A stretch of DNA of 64,000 nt, from positions 1 to 64,000 of the forward strand of contig JAJEDJ010000053.1 in assembly GCA_022821545.1 (NCBI GenBank), written 5' to 3'. The notes beneath the pieces are model-generated. The model made no database searches. It had not been told where the DNA came from and was given only the letters and a program-made list of their open reading frames with translations. The stretch is from Caldilineaceae bacterium (GTDB lineage Bacteria > Chloroflexota > Anaerolineae > Caldilineales > Caldilineaceae). This document shows, one piece after another, positions 1 through 9,227 of this stretch. The position numbers were made by a program, and so were the translations under genes. Positions within the stretch are counted from its first letter, which is position 1; the number at the start of each line of letters is the position of its first letter.

Positions 1-402
1 TCGATCAAACAGGGGAGTGACGTGATCGGCAACCGGACGCGCGTGACGGTGCGCAAGAACAAGGTGGCAGCGCCGTTCAAGGTGGCGGAATTCGACATCA
101 TGTACAACGAAGGGGTCAGCACGCAGGGCGACCTGCTGGACTTGGGAGTCGAATTCGACATCATCGAAAAGCGTGGCGCCTTCTATCGCTATAACGACGA
201 TTTGCTCGGACAGGGGCGCGAAGCCGCCAAGAAACATCTGCGCGCAAATCCCGAAATAGCCTCACAGATCGACGGCAAGATTCGGGAGCAAGCTGGGCTG
301 CCCATCAATCTCGCGCCGCGAGAAGAATCCGAAGATGCGGCCTCGCAGGACAGCGAAGCCGGGGACAATCCCCAGGAAAAACTTTTCGCCGAGGCGGCCT
401 AG
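1..402 (+). CDS. recA: Recombinase RecA, C-terminal part (5' end outside window)
   Basis: The reading frame is open from base 1 and encodes the last 133 residues of RecA. RecA is the ATP-dependent strand-exchange filament protein of homologous recombination and SOS induction. The visible part begins inside the ATPase core with the family stretch [12 protein letters not shown], followed by KNKVAAPFK and [10 protein letters not shown]. The C-terminal lid follows ([14 protein letters not shown]), and the protein ends in an acidic tail typical of RecA. A GTG at base 22 is internal and is not the start, because recognisable RecA sequence continues upstream of it. The gene is intact to its TAG stop; the Walker motifs lie outside the window. 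Confidence 0.96.
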   Translation, partial: SIKQGSDVIGNRTRVTVRKNKVAAPFKVAEFDIMYNEGVSTQGDLLDLGVEFDIIEKRGAFYRYNDDLLGQGREAAKKHLRANPEIASQIDGKIREQAGLPINLAPREESEDAASQDSEAGDNPQEKLFAEAA

Positions 403-519
403 CCTGTCCGGGGCAGAGGAAGAGGCGCAAGCACTGAAAGCCGAACTGGCCCGTCTACGCCAACGACGATCCTGAATGCGAATCGCGTAAGTTTGGGCCG
501 CCCCACCTAAACAACCGCA

Positions 520-548
520 TTGACAAAGCAGAAGGAATGCGATAGCGT
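520..548 (+). promoter_or_regulatory. Candidate sigma70-type promoter of tgt
   Basis: TTGACA at 520-525 and TAGCGT at 543-548 are separated by 17 bp. The -35 box is perfect; the -10 box keeps only the key T, A and final T. It would start transcription about 45 bp before the GTG chosen for tgt. Confidence 0.45.
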
Positions 549-561
549 TTTTCTGCTTTTT
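525..561 (+). terminator. Candidate recA terminator
   Basis: A perfect 9-bp inverted repeat (AAAGCAGAA at 525-533, TTCTGCTTT at 551-559) has a 17-nt loop and runs into T residues. It lies 120 bp after recA and directly before tgt, so it could end recA transcripts. The long loop lowers confidence. The left arm overlaps a promoter-like element, so the site may do both jobs. Confidence 0.45.
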
Positions 562-599
562 GGTTGCCTGTATTTACGCAAACTCGATTCGAGAAAGAA

Positions 600-1778
600 G
601 TGAGCACACTATTTTCGTTTCAGATTCACCGTACAGACGGTCAGGCGCGCCGCTCCACCTTTGACACGCCCCACGGTCCCATAGAGATGCCGGCCTTTGC
701 CCCCGTTGGCACCGCCGCCAACGTCAAGACGCTGGAGCCGCGTGACTTGAGGGAGCTGGGCGCTTCCATTCTGCTGGCCAATACCTACCATCTCTATCTG
801 CGCCCCGGCCACGATCGGATCGAACGTCTGGGGGGCCTGCACAGCTTTATGGGTTGGAACGGTCCGATTCTGACAGACTCCGGCGGCTATCAGGTGTTCA
901 GTCTGGCCCACCGGCGCCAACTGGACGCCGACGGCGTGACCTTTCGCAGTCATATCGATGGATCTGCCCATCGTTTTACCCCTGAACGCGTGATCGAGAT
1001 CGAGGAGCGTCTCGGCGCAGATATCGCAATGGTACTGGATGAATGTGCCGACCCTCTCGACCCCGACTATCTGTCCCAAGCGCTTTCCCGTACCCACGCT
1101 TGGGCAGAGCGCTGCAAGATCGCCCATTCGCGTCCGGACCAGGCTCTCTTCGGCATCGTGCAGGGCGGCATCTATCCGCAACTGCGGGCAGAAAGCGCCC
1201 GGATTCTGGCCGGGCTGGACTTTCCCGGCTATGCCATCGGTGGGCTGGCTGTCGGCGAGACGAAAGAGCAGATGTACAACACGCTCGACGCAACCTGTCC
1301 CCACCTGCCCGCGGACAAACCCCGCTATCTGATGGGTGTTGGCGCGCCCGAAGACATCATTGAGGCGGTCGCGCGCGGCGTCGACCTGTTCGACTGCGTG
1401 TTGCCTACCCGCATCGCCCGCAACGGCGCCCTGCTGACGCCAACCGGCCGGCTCAATATCCGCAATGCCCGTTTTGCCGAGGACGGCCGCCCCGTCCAGG
1501 AGGCGTGCTCCTGCTACACGTGCAGTACCTTCAGCCGCGCCTACCTGCGGCATCTCGTAATCAGCGGTGAAATCAGTGGCCTGCGCCTGGCGACCATCCA
1601 TAACCTGCACTTCATGCTACAGATGATGGAGCAGATTCGAACGGAGATCGCGCAAGGCACCTTCGCATCCTTCCGCACCAGGTTTATGCATGCCTATCAG
1701 ATAACCGATCAACGGGTCCGGCATGAACAGCGCCGGCGGAGAGTAGAGGCGCCGGCGCCCACAATCGAAGACTTGTGA
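600..1778 (+). CDS. tgt: tRNA-guanine(34) transglycosylase (queuine)
   Basis: Exchanges guanine 34 of tRNAs for Asp, Asn, His and Tyr with the queuosine precursor preQ1. The TIM-barrel family signature is complete. LTDSGGYQVFSL carries the first active-site Asp, and FDCVLPTRIARNG carries the nucleophilic Asp. A CxCxxC cluster and a later His (CSCYTC ... TIHNLHF) form the zinc site. I chose GTG at 600 because family proteins begin just before the F-x-I-H-x-T-D-G-x-A-R motif. An in-frame TTG at 564 would add 12 unsupported residues. Length (392 aa) is normal. uppP follows after 4 bp, so the two are probably co-transcribed. Confidence 0.95.
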   Translation: MSTLFSFQIHRTDGQARRSTFDTPHGPIEMPAFAPVGTAANVKTLEPRDLRELGASILLANTYHLYLRPGHDRIERLGGLHSFMGWNGPILTDSGGYQVFSLAHRRQLDADGVTFRSHIDGSAHRFTPERVIEIEERLGADIAMVLDECADPLDPDYLSQALSRTHAWAERCKIAHSRPDQALFGIVQGGIYPQLRAESARILAGLDFPGYAIGGLAVGETKEQMYNTLDATCPHLPADKPRYLMGVGAPEDIIEAVARGVDLFDCVLPTRIARNGALLTPTGRLNIRNARFAEDGRPVQEACSCYTCSTFSRAYLRHLVISGEISGLRLATIHNLHFMLQMMEQIRTEIAQGTFASFRTRFMHAYQITDQRVRHEQRRRRVEAPAPTIEDL

Positions 1779-1782
1779 TTCA

Positions 1783-2640
1783 ATGTTTGACCTTTTCAAA
1801 GCGTTTGTCCTCGGCCTGGTGCAGGGCGCCAGCGAATTCTTGCCAGTCAGCAGCAGCGGCCATCTGGTAATCGTGCCCTGGCTGTTCGGCTGGCCGACCT
1901 CAACGCTGCTCTTCGATACCGTCGTGCATCTGGGAACACTTCTCTCGATTCTGGCCGTCTTCGGGCGGGACTTTGTCGCCATCATCCAGGCTACTCTCCG
2001 CAGCCTCCCAGTCCTATTCAAAACGAGAGGTCTGACATCCTCGTTGACGGACAATAACGCCCGCCTGGGTTGGTTTATCGTCCTGGGCTCGGTTCCGGCT
2101 GCCATCACCGGCCTGCTATTCAAAGATGCCCTGGAACGGCTCTATCATACACCACAGGCAGCTGCCTTCTTTCTGGCGGTGACCGCTCTTCTGTTGGCCG
2201 GCAGCGAATGGATGAACCGCAATGCTGGCGCACGCGCGCCCCTGGCGGCCATGTCGTTGCGCCAGTCCTTCTTCATCGGCCTCGCCCAGGCGGCGGCGCT
2301 CGCACCGGGCATCAGCCGCAGTGGTACGACGATTGCCGCCGCCCTGGCCCAGGGCCTGCGCCGCGAAGCAGCAGTTCGCTTCAGCTTTCTCTTGGGGGCG
2401 CCGGCTTTCCTTGGCGCCGGCCTGCTGCAGGTCGTCGACACCTTGGCTGTGGAGCCGTCGGCCGTTTTGGCCGAACTGCCGGCCCTGCTGGTCGGATTCA
2501 TCACCAGCGCTGTCTGCGGGTATGCCGCCATCCGGTTCCTGCTGGCCTATGTGCGCCGCAACAGCCTCTATCTGTTTTCCGGCTACTGCCTCCTCGTCAG
2601 CCTTGCAGTCCTGACACTTTTTGCTTTGCGTCTCCGATGA
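1783..2640 (+). CDS. uppP: Undecaprenyl-diphosphatase
   Basis: Integral membrane enzyme (BacA/UppP family, 285 aa) that dephosphorylates undecaprenyl diphosphate to recycle the lipid carrier of peptidoglycan and polysaccharide synthesis. The two family motifs are present: a Glu-containing GLVQGASEFLPVSSSGH near the N terminus and PGISRSGTT near residue 180. Hydrophobic segments spread over the protein are consistent with seven or eight membrane helices. Overexpression of this family gives bacitracin tolerance. Start is ATG, 4 bp after tgt; the stop overlaps the next start codon (ATGA). Confidence 0.95.
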   Translation: MFDLFKAFVLGLVQGASEFLPVSSSGHLVIVPWLFGWPTSTLLFDTVVHLGTLLSILAVFGRDFVAIIQATLRSLPVLFKTRGLTSSLTDNNARLGWFIVLGSVPAAITGLLFKDALERLYHTPQAAAFFLAVTALLLAGSEWMNRNAGARAPLAAMSLRQSFFIGLAQAAALAPGISRSGTTIAAALAQGLRREAAVRFSFLLGAPAFLGAGLLQVVDTLAVEPSAVLAELPALLVGFITSAVCGYAAIRFLLAYVRRNSLYLFSGYCLLVSLAVLTLFALRLR

Positions 2641-3551
2641 ACTGTTTCCGGAGGCACCTTCATCCCAGCCTTCTACGGAGACTGCTCACACGGTTGATGC
2701 TCGCGGGCTGTATGCTTTCCGGCTGCACGTTGCCAAGGGGCGCCGGGGCGATCCCCGCCCCTCCACCCGTCACCTTGACTATTGCCGGTTCAACTGAAAT
2801 GCGTCCCTTGCTGGTCGAAATGACATCCGTCTACAGCGAGCACAATCCAAGAGTGCAGTTCACCCTGTTAGGCGGTGGCAGCCAAATTGGAGAACAGAGG
2901 CTGGTGTCCGGGCAGATCGATATTGCGGCCAGCACCGCAGTCTATCCGGACGCCCAAATACCCGCAGGCCTTGTCCGCATACCAATTGGGCTGGACGGCG
3001 TCGCGGTCGTCGTTCACAGCGAAAACCCGGTGGAGGCACTGACACTGGCGCAAATTCGGGACCTCTTCGGAGGCCGCGCCCTGAACTGGGAGGAAGTTGG
3101 CGGCGCTGCCAGAGACGTGCTTCTGGTGAGCCGCGAGGACGGCAGCGCCACGCGTGAACTGTTCGAAGAACGCGTCATGGACGAAGACCAGGTCGCTCTG
3201 ACAGCGGTCGTCATGTCCACCAGCAAGAGTGTCGTGGAATACGTGGCTGCCCATCGCGACGCAATCGGATATGTCACGTCTGCCTACCTTTTGCAGAATG
3301 AAAGCCCCTCCGCAGCGGATGCAGAAAACGCCTCAACTGCCGGCACTGCGGAGCGAACGGTCAAAGCAGTCTCTATCGAGGGGCGAGTGCCATTTGGCGA
3401 GGACCTCGCCAGTTTCCAGTATCCCCTGGCGCGCGCCCTGTATTTGCTCTTCCCACAGAGCAGTGACCCGTCAATACGGAGAATAGTCGACTTTGTGCGC
3501 GGCGACGAGGGCCAGGCTATTATCGCCCGTTATCATGCGCCGATTCGGTAG
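2637..3551 (+). CDS. PstS-like substrate-binding lipoprotein
   Basis: A 304-residue secreted lipoprotein of the PBP-like (phosphate-binding) family. The N terminus is basic, then hydrophobic, then Cys in LMLAGC or MLSGC, a lipobox. The mature part opens with the family pattern LTIAGSTEMRPLL and continues with GGGSQIGEQRLVSGQIDIAAS, LTLAQIRDLFGG and SREDGSATRELF, all typical of PstS-type phosphate binding. The real start is the ATG overlapping the uppP stop (ATGA); the frame is open further upstream, but only as a shadow of uppP. No pstC, pstA or pstB is nearby, so whether it feeds a transporter or acts as a sensor is open. Confidence 0.85.
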   Translation: MNCFRRHLHPSLLRRLLTRLMLAGCMLSGCTLPRGAGAIPAPPPVTLTIAGSTEMRPLLVEMTSVYSEHNPRVQFTLLGGGSQIGEQRLVSGQIDIAASTAVYPDAQIPAGLVRIPIGLDGVAVVVHSENPVEALTLAQIRDLFGGRALNWEEVGGAARDVLLVSREDGSATRELFEERVMDEDQVALTAVVMSTSKSVVEYVAAHRDAIGYVTSAYLLQNESPSAADAENASTAGTAERTVKAVSIEGRVPFGEDLASFQYPLARALYLLFPQSSDPSIRRIVDFVRGDEGQAIIARYHAPIR

Positions 3552-3735
3552 GGCGTTCCAGACATCCAACTCGACTGTCTGAACGGTACCATCGTCCCGT
3601 GCGCCGTTGCCCAGGTGCCCTACCACTGGGACCGGACAGACGCTGAACGACCTGCTGACGGGTCTCGCCCCCGAAAGGATGCATCCCAATCGCCTTTGAC
3701 CACTGTAGTTCAACTTCACGCCCCCGAAACGGGAG

Positions 3736-3764
3736 TTGCTCTCTGGCCTGCAATCTGTTATACT
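3736..3764 (+). promoter_or_regulatory. Promoter of the nusA operon
   Basis: TTGCTC at 3736-3741 and TATACT at 3759-3764 are spaced by exactly 17 bp. The -10 box matches consensus at five of six positions. It is the best promoter match in the leader and lies upstream of the hairpin at 3814. Confidence 0.7.
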
Positions 3765-3813
3765 CGTAGCCATTCGGCATGAGCGAGTATGATTTGATAG
3801 AGTTGCGTTTCTG

Positions 3814-3840
3814 AAGTGGGTTCCGCCCACTTTTCTTATT
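3814..3840 (+). terminator. Terminator-like attenuator hairpin in the nusA leader
   Basis: AAGTGGG at 3814-3820 pairs perfectly with CCCACTT at 3826-3832 around a 5-nt loop (TTCCG) and is followed by a T-rich tract to 3840. It lies inside the leader, about 50 nt after the promoter, so it looks like an attenuator. In Bacillus subtilis NusA represses its own operon through NusA-dependent termination in the leader; a similar circuit here is my inference. Confidence 0.7.
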
Positions 3841-3994
3841 CTACGGGGTCGTTGTCTGCATAGCCTGTTCGAAACATCTGACTACCCGCCTCTGTGACTT
3901 CGTCTGCTGACGACCTTATCTTCCGGATCTTCCGGCCGGTCCGACAGCAGCCAATATGCTGAGTAGTCAAGTTTTCAGGAGTAGTTGAACAAAA

Positions 3995-5860
3995 ATGTCT
4001 AAAGAACTCATCGCTGGGATCAATCAGGTTGCATCTGATAAAGACCTCGATAATGAGGTAATTTTTGACGCAATCGAGGCCGCGCTTATCTCCGCCTACA
4101 AGCGCAATTACGGCTCTGTTGCCAATGTCACTGCCGCGGTCGACCGGGCGACGGGCGAGATGAGAGTTTTCGCTGAGAAAGAGGTGGTCGAAGATATCCT
4201 CAACCCGAATACCGAGATTCTATTGGACGATGCCAGAACCGTGGAGCCGTCTTCTGAACTGGGCGATGTCGTACTAGTGCAAAATACGCCCGGCAACTTC
4301 GGCCGTATCGCCGCCCAGACTGCCAAACAGGTGATCTTACAGCGCATTCGCGAGGCTGAAAGAGATACAGTCTACGAGAATTTCGTTCACAAAGTCGGTG
4401 AGACGATCACCGCCCAGGTCCGCAGCGTTGATCTCGTGTCCGGAGCCGTCACCATTCTTATCGACGACAGGCACGAGAACCTCTTGCCTCGGGAGGAGCA
4501 GATCCCGTCGGAAAACCTGCGCCGGGGAGACTATATCTGCCTGTATGTTGTTGACGTGCATCGCAGCAGTCGCGGCCCGATGATCAAGCTGAGTCGTACC
4601 CATCGCGATCTCCTCCGCCGCCTGATGGAACAGGAGATCCCGGAGGTGCGTGATGGTACGGTCGAAATCAAGGCCATATCCCGCGAACCGGGTGCACGCA
4701 GCAAAGTGGCCGTGATGGCAACGCTGCCCGGCGTGGATCCGGTGGGCAGCTGTGTGGGAATGCGCGGTTTGCGTATCCAGAATATCGTGACCGAGTTGGC
4801 GGGCGAGAAAATCGATGTCGTCGAGTGGAGCGGCAATCTGCGTGCCTACATCTCCAATGCCCTCGGGCCGGCCAAAGTGCAGAGCGTAATCCTCGAAGAA
4901 GACAGCAACATCAAGACCGCTATCGTCATCGTGCCGGATCGACAGCTCAGCCTCGCCATCGGCAAAGCAGGCCAGAATGCCCGTTTGGCAGCCAAACTGA
5001 CGGGATGGCGGATCGACATCAAGAGCGAGACCGAAGCCCATGCCGAAGGACTGGACCTGCTGGCAGCAGAGCAGGCACAGATGGCCGCCGGTGAACAAGA
5101 CCTGCTCAGCATGGCGGAGCAGATCCTGCGCGACAAAGATGAATCTGCATCAAGCGAAGATACCTTCCGCCAGGCCGCAGAGCTGCTGCAAAGACGGGAT
5201 GCCGCGAGCAGGTCGGTCGCCCCAAGCACCGCCGCCGAGTGGCCCGATTCGCTCCCCGCGCAAGATGAAGGACGCGGCCTTGGCGTCGATGCAGAGGAGG
5301 CCTTGAGCGCTTTTGAACGCGCCGCCGCAGCCGTCCAGGAAGAAGATCCCTCCACTCCTTCCTTCGAAGACTTCGCCGTGGAAGAGCCGGAGCCGGTCAG
5401 CTTCGGCGAAACGCTGGACGACGAGAAAGACGCGAAGGAAGAAAGCGTTGAAAGTCCCGATGCGGAAGAAGTGCGCGAACTTCCTGCCCATCATCCTTCG
5501 GAACTGCCGGCGGAAGAGGAAGTTCCCGAGCCGGAACGCACTCTCAGACCTGAAGACCTGCCCCAGGTTATTACCGCTGATATGCTGCGCCAGCGTATGG
5601 CCGCACGCCAGCAGGGGACCTCGTCGGGCCCTGTCATCAGTTCGCTGGACGATCTGGAAGTTCCCCCCGAACTGCTCGATTCGCTGGACACGGTCGAAAA
5701 GCCCAGTGATGAGCTTGACGAGCAGGAACCCGGACGCAATAGGGCCCGCCGCGGCGGCCAGGCAACGCCGAAGAGGCAGCCAAGGCGCCAGAGAACGCGT
5801 CGGGCACGGGGGCTCGAAGTCGACTTGGAAGAGTTCGACGGCGATGAGTTTGACCTGTAA
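3995..5860 (+). CDS. nusA: Transcription termination/antitermination protein NusA
   Basis: RNA-polymerase-binding factor acting in pausing, intrinsic termination and antitermination. The NusA N-terminal domain spans about residues 1-130. An S1 domain spans about 135-205, KH1 about 235-300 (VGMRGLRIQ at 254-262) and KH2 about 305-345 ([12 protein letters not shown] from 321). The core therefore ends near residue 350. The remaining 270 residues are a low-complexity, strongly acidic tail that ends with a basic patch and an acidic terminus. It shows no match to the AR repeats of Escherichia coli NusA that I can recognise. First gene of the nusA-rnpM-infB-rbfA block; no rimP precedes it. Confidence 0.95.
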   Translation: MSKELIAGINQVASDKDLDNEVIFDAIEAALISAYKRNYGSVANVTAAVDRATGEMRVFAEKEVVEDILNPNTEILLDDARTVEPSSELGDVVLVQNTPGNFGRIAAQTAKQVILQRIREAERDTVYENFVHKVGETITAQVRSVDLVSGAVTILIDDRHENLLPREEQIPSENLRRGDYICLYVVDVHRSSRGPMIKLSRTHRDLLRRLMEQEIPEVRDGTVEIKAISREPGARSKVAVMATLPGVDPVGSCVGMRGLRIQNIVTELAGEKIDVVEWSGNLRAYISNALGPAKVQSVILEEDSNIKTAIVIVPDRQLSLAIGKAGQNARLAAKLTGWRIDIKSETEAHAEGLDLLAAEQAQMAAGEQDLLSMAEQILRDKDESASSEDTFRQAAELLQRRDAASRSVAPSTAAEWPDSLPAQDEGRGLGVDAEEALSAFERAAAAVQEEDPSTPSFEDFAVEEPEPVSFGETLDDEKDAKEESVESPDAEEVRELPAHHPSELPAEEEVPEPERTLRPEDLPQVITADMLRQRMAARQQGTSSGPVISSLDDLEVPPELLDSLDTVEKPSDELDEQEPGRNRARRGGQATPKRQPRRQRTRRARGLEVDLEEFDGDEFDL

Positions 5861-5919
5861 GGCGGCCGCCGGTTCGTGAATCGTGCCTGATATTTTTCAT
5901 ATGCCGCGCAATACCAAAG

Positions 5920-6243
5920 ATGGCAAAACGGGGAAAGGGATCGAAGCAGCGACGGGGCGCCCGGAAGGCGCCGCAGCGAATGTGTATCGCCTGCCGGGCG
6001 TCTGATGGAAAGCGCGACCTGATTCGTCTGGTTAGGGTTGCAGACGGGATCCTCTTGGATCAATCCGGCAAAATGGCCGGGCGGGGCGCTTACGTCCACC
6101 CGCAGGTCAACTGTTGGGAAAAAGCGCTGGCCGGTTCGCTCATGCAGAAAGCGCTGCGAACAAAAATCAGCGCCGAAAACCTGGTGACACTTTCTGAATC
6201 CGTGTCAGCTCTGCTGCAACTGTCCGACGAGACCGCAAAGTAA
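5920..6243 (+). CDS. rnpM: YlxR/RnpM family RNA-binding protein
   Basis: Small basic protein (107 aa) of the DUF448/YlxR family, conserved between nusA and infB in many bacteria. In Bacillus subtilis the homologue binds RNase P RNA and modulates its activity. Recognisable features are the basic N terminus, RMCIACRASDGKRDLIRLVR, and GRGAYVHP followed by a cysteine, the usual signature. Family proteins often start near the Cys motif, so the first 20 Lys/Arg-rich residues may be an extension. It follows nusA by 59 bp. The ylxQ (L7Ae-like) gene that usually follows is absent. Confidence 0.88.
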   Translation: MAKRGKGSKQRRGARKAPQRMCIACRASDGKRDLIRLVRVADGILLDQSGKMAGRGAYVHPQVNCWEKALAGSLMQKALRTKISAENLVTLSESVSALLQLSDETAK

Positions 6244-6821
6244 GGAGGAAGAGACCAACTCCACCGTAGATTTTGGCTTACTGGAAACTTCTCCTCAAAT
6301 TCAGACCTTTCGCGCGGGCTGTCAGGACTGTGACCTGTGCGACCGAGGAGAGTGATGTGATTTCTTAGCATGCGTTTCACCTGTTCGTGTCCAACGCAGA
6401 AAGAAGCGTTTCAAACGACGGGCACATTCGCTTATTGACAGGAATTTTCCAATGAACGTAAGCCGATTGTCCGCTCCCTGACATGTGTCGGCATAGTGGG
6501 CTAACATTGGCTGTATTGCAATTTGGGATGGAGAGGGGGAAGGCTGCAGGGAAGAGAGGGGTGGTCGTGTAACGGCTTGTCTATCCACCTTAACTGCCTC
6601 TTGGCTCCCCGCAATTGACCTCCACCGCATCAATCCGTGCCTGCATTCCGTCCCAGCCAAAAACCTGTGTAAAGTTTGAGAAGGAACACGCAACTCGGAG
6701 CGTGAACGCTTCTCAGTTTCCTCCTCGCTGTCTTCAGAGGAACGTTTTCGTTGTCAGTTTTCGAGCGCACCGCGGCGCGTAGAACTGGGAACTGAAGACG
6801 ATATTTGAAAGGAAGGCCAAA
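6244..6821 (+). other. 578-bp non-coding leader before infB
   Basis: No protein gene with recognisable similarity is present on either strand. The stretch contains a candidate promoter at 6478-6507 and ends with a good ribosome-binding site (GGAAGG about 8 bp before the infB ATG). The usual occupant of this position, ylxQ, is missing. A structured RNA leader is possible, but I cannot fold it reliably by eye. Confidence 0.6.
6478..6507 (+). promoter_or_regulatory. Candidate promoter of infB
   Basis: CTGACA at 6478-6483 and TAACAT at 6502-6507 are spaced by 18 bp. This would give infB its own start site with a leader of about 310 nt. A perfect TTGACA at 6435 has no matching -10 box. Confidence 0.35.
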
Positions 6822-8702
6822 ATGGCAGCCGCAACGCAAGATGCAACCCAAATCCAGGATGGCAGCCCGGCTGACGACGCCTCCAACGGTGAAGCCGCTG
6901 GGCTGCCTTCTTCCATCATTGTGGAGGAGTACGTTACCGTCCGCGCACTGGCCGAACGAATGGATCGCAGTCCAATCGATCTCATAAAAGTGCTGATGCA
7001 GTTCGGCATAATGGCGCCAATCGATCAGACTCTAGACCACGATACAGCCGCGATTGTGGGCGAAGAACTCGGCATCGAGGTGCTGTGGCCGGTGGTGGAG
7101 GACGAAGAGCCGGAGCAGGCGCCCGACGAGGATCGAAGACCAAAAGAGCGGGTGATGATCCAGGAGATCGTGGCCGAAGAGGCGGAACAGAGTCTTGTGC
7201 CGAGGCCGCCTGTTGTAGCTGTCCTCGGGCACGTTGATCACGGCAAAACGACTCTTCTCGACCGCATCCGCCGCACCAACGTGGTCGATTCCGAAGCCGG
7301 CGGCATCACCCAGCATACCGGCGCCTACCAGGTGGAAGTCGACGGCAAGAAAATTACGTTTCTGGATACGCCCGGCCACGAGGCATTCACCGCCATGCGG
7401 GCCCGCGGCGCGCAGGTTACCGACATCGTCATTCTTGTCGTTGCCGCCGACGATGGCATTATGCCCCAAACTCGGGAAGCGATCAGCCATGCCAGAGCAG
7501 CCGGTGTGACGATTGTCGTCGCGATCAACAAGATCGATACCCCCACTGCCAACGTAAACCGCGTCATGGAGGAGCTGTCAACCGAAGACCTGGCGCCGGA
7601 GGAGTGGGGCGGGGAAACCATCACGGTCCCGATCAGCGCGCTCAACGGTGAAGGTGTCGACGACCTCCTGGACAATATCCTCGTCGTCGCCGAACTGGAC
7701 CAGCACAGTGCCAATCCCAAAGGACAATGTGTCGGCACCGTGATCGAAGCCCAATTGGATAAGCAACGCGGGATCACCTCAACCCTGCTCGTGCAGAACG
7801 GGACTCTGAAACGCGGGGATTCGCTGGTTGTCGGCGAAAACTGGGGACGTGTCAAAGCAATGTCTGACTACGAGGGCAATCAGCTGAAGACGGCCGGGCC
7901 GAGCACGCCGACAATAATACTGGGCCTCAATGGCGTACCAGCTGCCGGTGAGGTCTTTACCGTAACCAAGAACGACAGAGCGGCCCGCACGCTTGCCGCC
8001 GAACGGCAGAATCAGGCCTCTCGCGCTACCCGGGCCGCTTCGCCCCTGCCGATGACGCTTGAAGATATGTTCGCCCGCGTCGAAGGCGGCGAAGCTGAAA
8101 CCCTCAATATCATTGTGCGGGCCGATGCGCAAGGGTCGCTGTCCCCAATCATTCACAGCCTCGAACAGCTTGAGAACGACGAAGTCAAAGTCAAGATCAT
8201 GCAATCGGCTGTTGGCGACATTACCGAATCGGACGTCATGCTCGCCGAAACCAGCCAGGCGATCGTCATCGGGTTCGGCGTGAACATTGACAAGGCCGCT
8301 CTGGTGCGCGCAGAACAGTCCGGCGTCGAGATTCGGCACTATCAGATCATCTACAATCTGATCGAAGATGTGGAACAGGCTCTGAACGGTATGTTGGACC
8401 CTATCTTCGAAGAGGTAGTCACCGGTCATGCCGAGGTACGGCAGATGTTCCGCGTGCGCCGCGGCGGCCTGATTGCCGGCTGTATGGTGCTGGACGGAGT
8501 TGTCAAACGCAACAGCCAAGCCCGGCTGCTCCGCAACGACGTTACCGTCATCACCACTTCCGTCGAGAACCTCAAGCGGTTTACCGAAGATGTCACCGAA
8601 GTACGGTCCGGGTATGAGTGCGGCATCAATCTGGCCGGAGTCAATTCAGACCTCCAGGAAGGCGACATTATCGAGGTCTTCGAGAGGCAACAGGTACGAT
8701 AA
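6822..8702 (+). CDS. infB: Translation initiation factor IF-2
   Basis: GTPase that places initiator fMet-tRNA on the 30S subunit and promotes 50S joining. An IF2_N-type domain is visible at about residues 35-95 ([25 protein letters not shown]). The G domain follows: G1 GHVDHGKTT at 136-144, G3 DTPGHEAF, G4 NKID. Domain II, domain III and the C-terminal fMet-tRNA-binding domain complete the protein ([20 protein letters not shown]). At 626 aa it is a short IF-2, without the long N-terminal extension seen in enterobacteria. The start has an upstream GGAAGG. rbfA follows after 72 bp. Confidence 0.97.
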   Translation: MAAATQDATQIQDGSPADDASNGEAAGLPSSIIVEEYVTVRALAERMDRSPIDLIKVLMQFGIMAPIDQTLDHDTAAIVGEELGIEVLWPVVEDEEPEQAPDEDRRPKERVMIQEIVAEEAEQSLVPRPPVVAVLGHVDHGKTTLLDRIRRTNVVDSEAGGITQHTGAYQVEVDGKKITFLDTPGHEAFTAMRARGAQVTDIVILVVAADDGIMPQTREAISHARAAGVTIVVAINKIDTPTANVNRVMEELSTEDLAPEEWGGETITVPISALNGEGVDDLLDNILVVAELDQHSANPKGQCVGTVIEAQLDKQRGITSTLLVQNGTLKRGDSLVVGENWGRVKAMSDYEGNQLKTAGPSTPTIILGLNGVPAAGEVFTVTKNDRAARTLAAERQNQASRATRAASPLPMTLEDMFARVEGGEAETLNIIVRADAQGSLSPIIHSLEQLENDEVKVKIMQSAVGDITESDVMLAETSQAIVIGFGVNIDKAALVRAEQSGVEIRHYQIIYNLIEDVEQALNGMLDPIFEEVVTGHAEVRQMFRVRRGGLIAGCMVLDGVVKRNSQARLLRNDVTVITTSVENLKRFTEDVTEVRSGYECGINLAGVNSDLQEGDIIEVFERQQVR

Positions 8703-8774
8703 TAGTTTTTGGTTTTCACTTTATGGTTTATAGTGGGCTCGTGTGCCTGAATACCAGAACGAACCACAGACGGC

Positions 8775-9227
8775 ATGGTAACGATGACGACCACAATTCG
8801 TCAGGAGCGAGCGGCAGAGCTGCTCTATCAGGAACTTTCTATTTTGATAGGCGCCGAACTGGATGACCCGGCGTTGGAACTGTTGGAGGTCACAAACGTC
8901 GTGGTCAGCCGCGATCTGCGCGTGGCCAAAGTCTACATTCATCAGGATAGCGATATTCAGCGCAGTCTGGTTCTCGCCAGACTCAAGAAAGCCGCCCCAT
9001 TCCTGAGACGCCAATTGGCCCAGAGTGTAACCTTCCGCGCCGTACCGGAACTGCTCTTCTACTATGACGATACCCCCGACCAGGCCGCTCGGGTCGATGC
9101 ACTTTTGCAGAGCATTGCCGAGGAACGAGAGATACGTCAGCAGGATGAGGGGAGTTCTGATTCACCTCCCTCCTCACTCTCTTCCCCGGATTTCTCCCCC
9201 GTGAATGCTCAGAAAGAGGATGCATGA
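8775..9227 (+). CDS. rbfA: 30S ribosome-binding factor RbfA
   Basis: Small KH-type protein (150 aa) that binds immature 30S subunits and helps 16S rRNA 5'-end maturation. The family pattern is clear: R..RAAELLYQELSILI, then VSRDLRVAKVYI and LRRQLAQSVTFRAVPELLFYYDDTPDQAARVDALL. The Ser/Pro-rich end after residue 120 is a low-complexity tail. Two ATG codons lie 9 bp apart at the start; either could be used. Its TGA overlaps the next start (ATGA), which implies translational coupling with the DHH phosphoesterase. Confidence 0.93.
   Translation: MVTMTTTIRQERAAELLYQELSILIGAELDDPALELLEVTNVVVSRDLRVAKVYIHQDSDIQRSLVLARLKKAAPFLRRQLAQSVTFRAVPELLFYYDDTPDQAARVDALLQSIAEEREIRQQDEGSSDSPPSSLSSPDFSPVNAQKEDA

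Larger units (their letters stand above)
3552..3994 (+). other. 443-bp regulatory leader of the nusA operon, without rimP
   Basis: No protein gene is visible on either strand. The segment holds a sigma70-type promoter (3736-3764), a terminator-like hairpin about 50 bp downstream (3814-3840), then about 150 nt to nusA with an AGGAG ribosome-binding site near 3979. In most bacteria rimP sits directly before nusA; nothing here resembles RimP. Confidence 0.75.

Noticed and set aside
404-474. Coiled-coil-like Ala/Glu/Leu/Arg stretch after recA in the next frame
   Set aside because: About 24 residues with no start codon; could be a remnant of a longer gene, but the evidence is too thin.
609-1610. 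Long open frame antisense to tgt
   Set aside because: It mirrors tgt codons, has no family motif or ribosome-binding site, and tgt is certain.
2070-2636. Upstream extension of the PstS-like gene
   Set aside because: It lies wholly inside uppP in another frame; the lipoprotein signal starts only at 2637.
4337-5098. Antisense open frame over nusA
   Set aside because: Composition is the mirror of nusA, with no motif.
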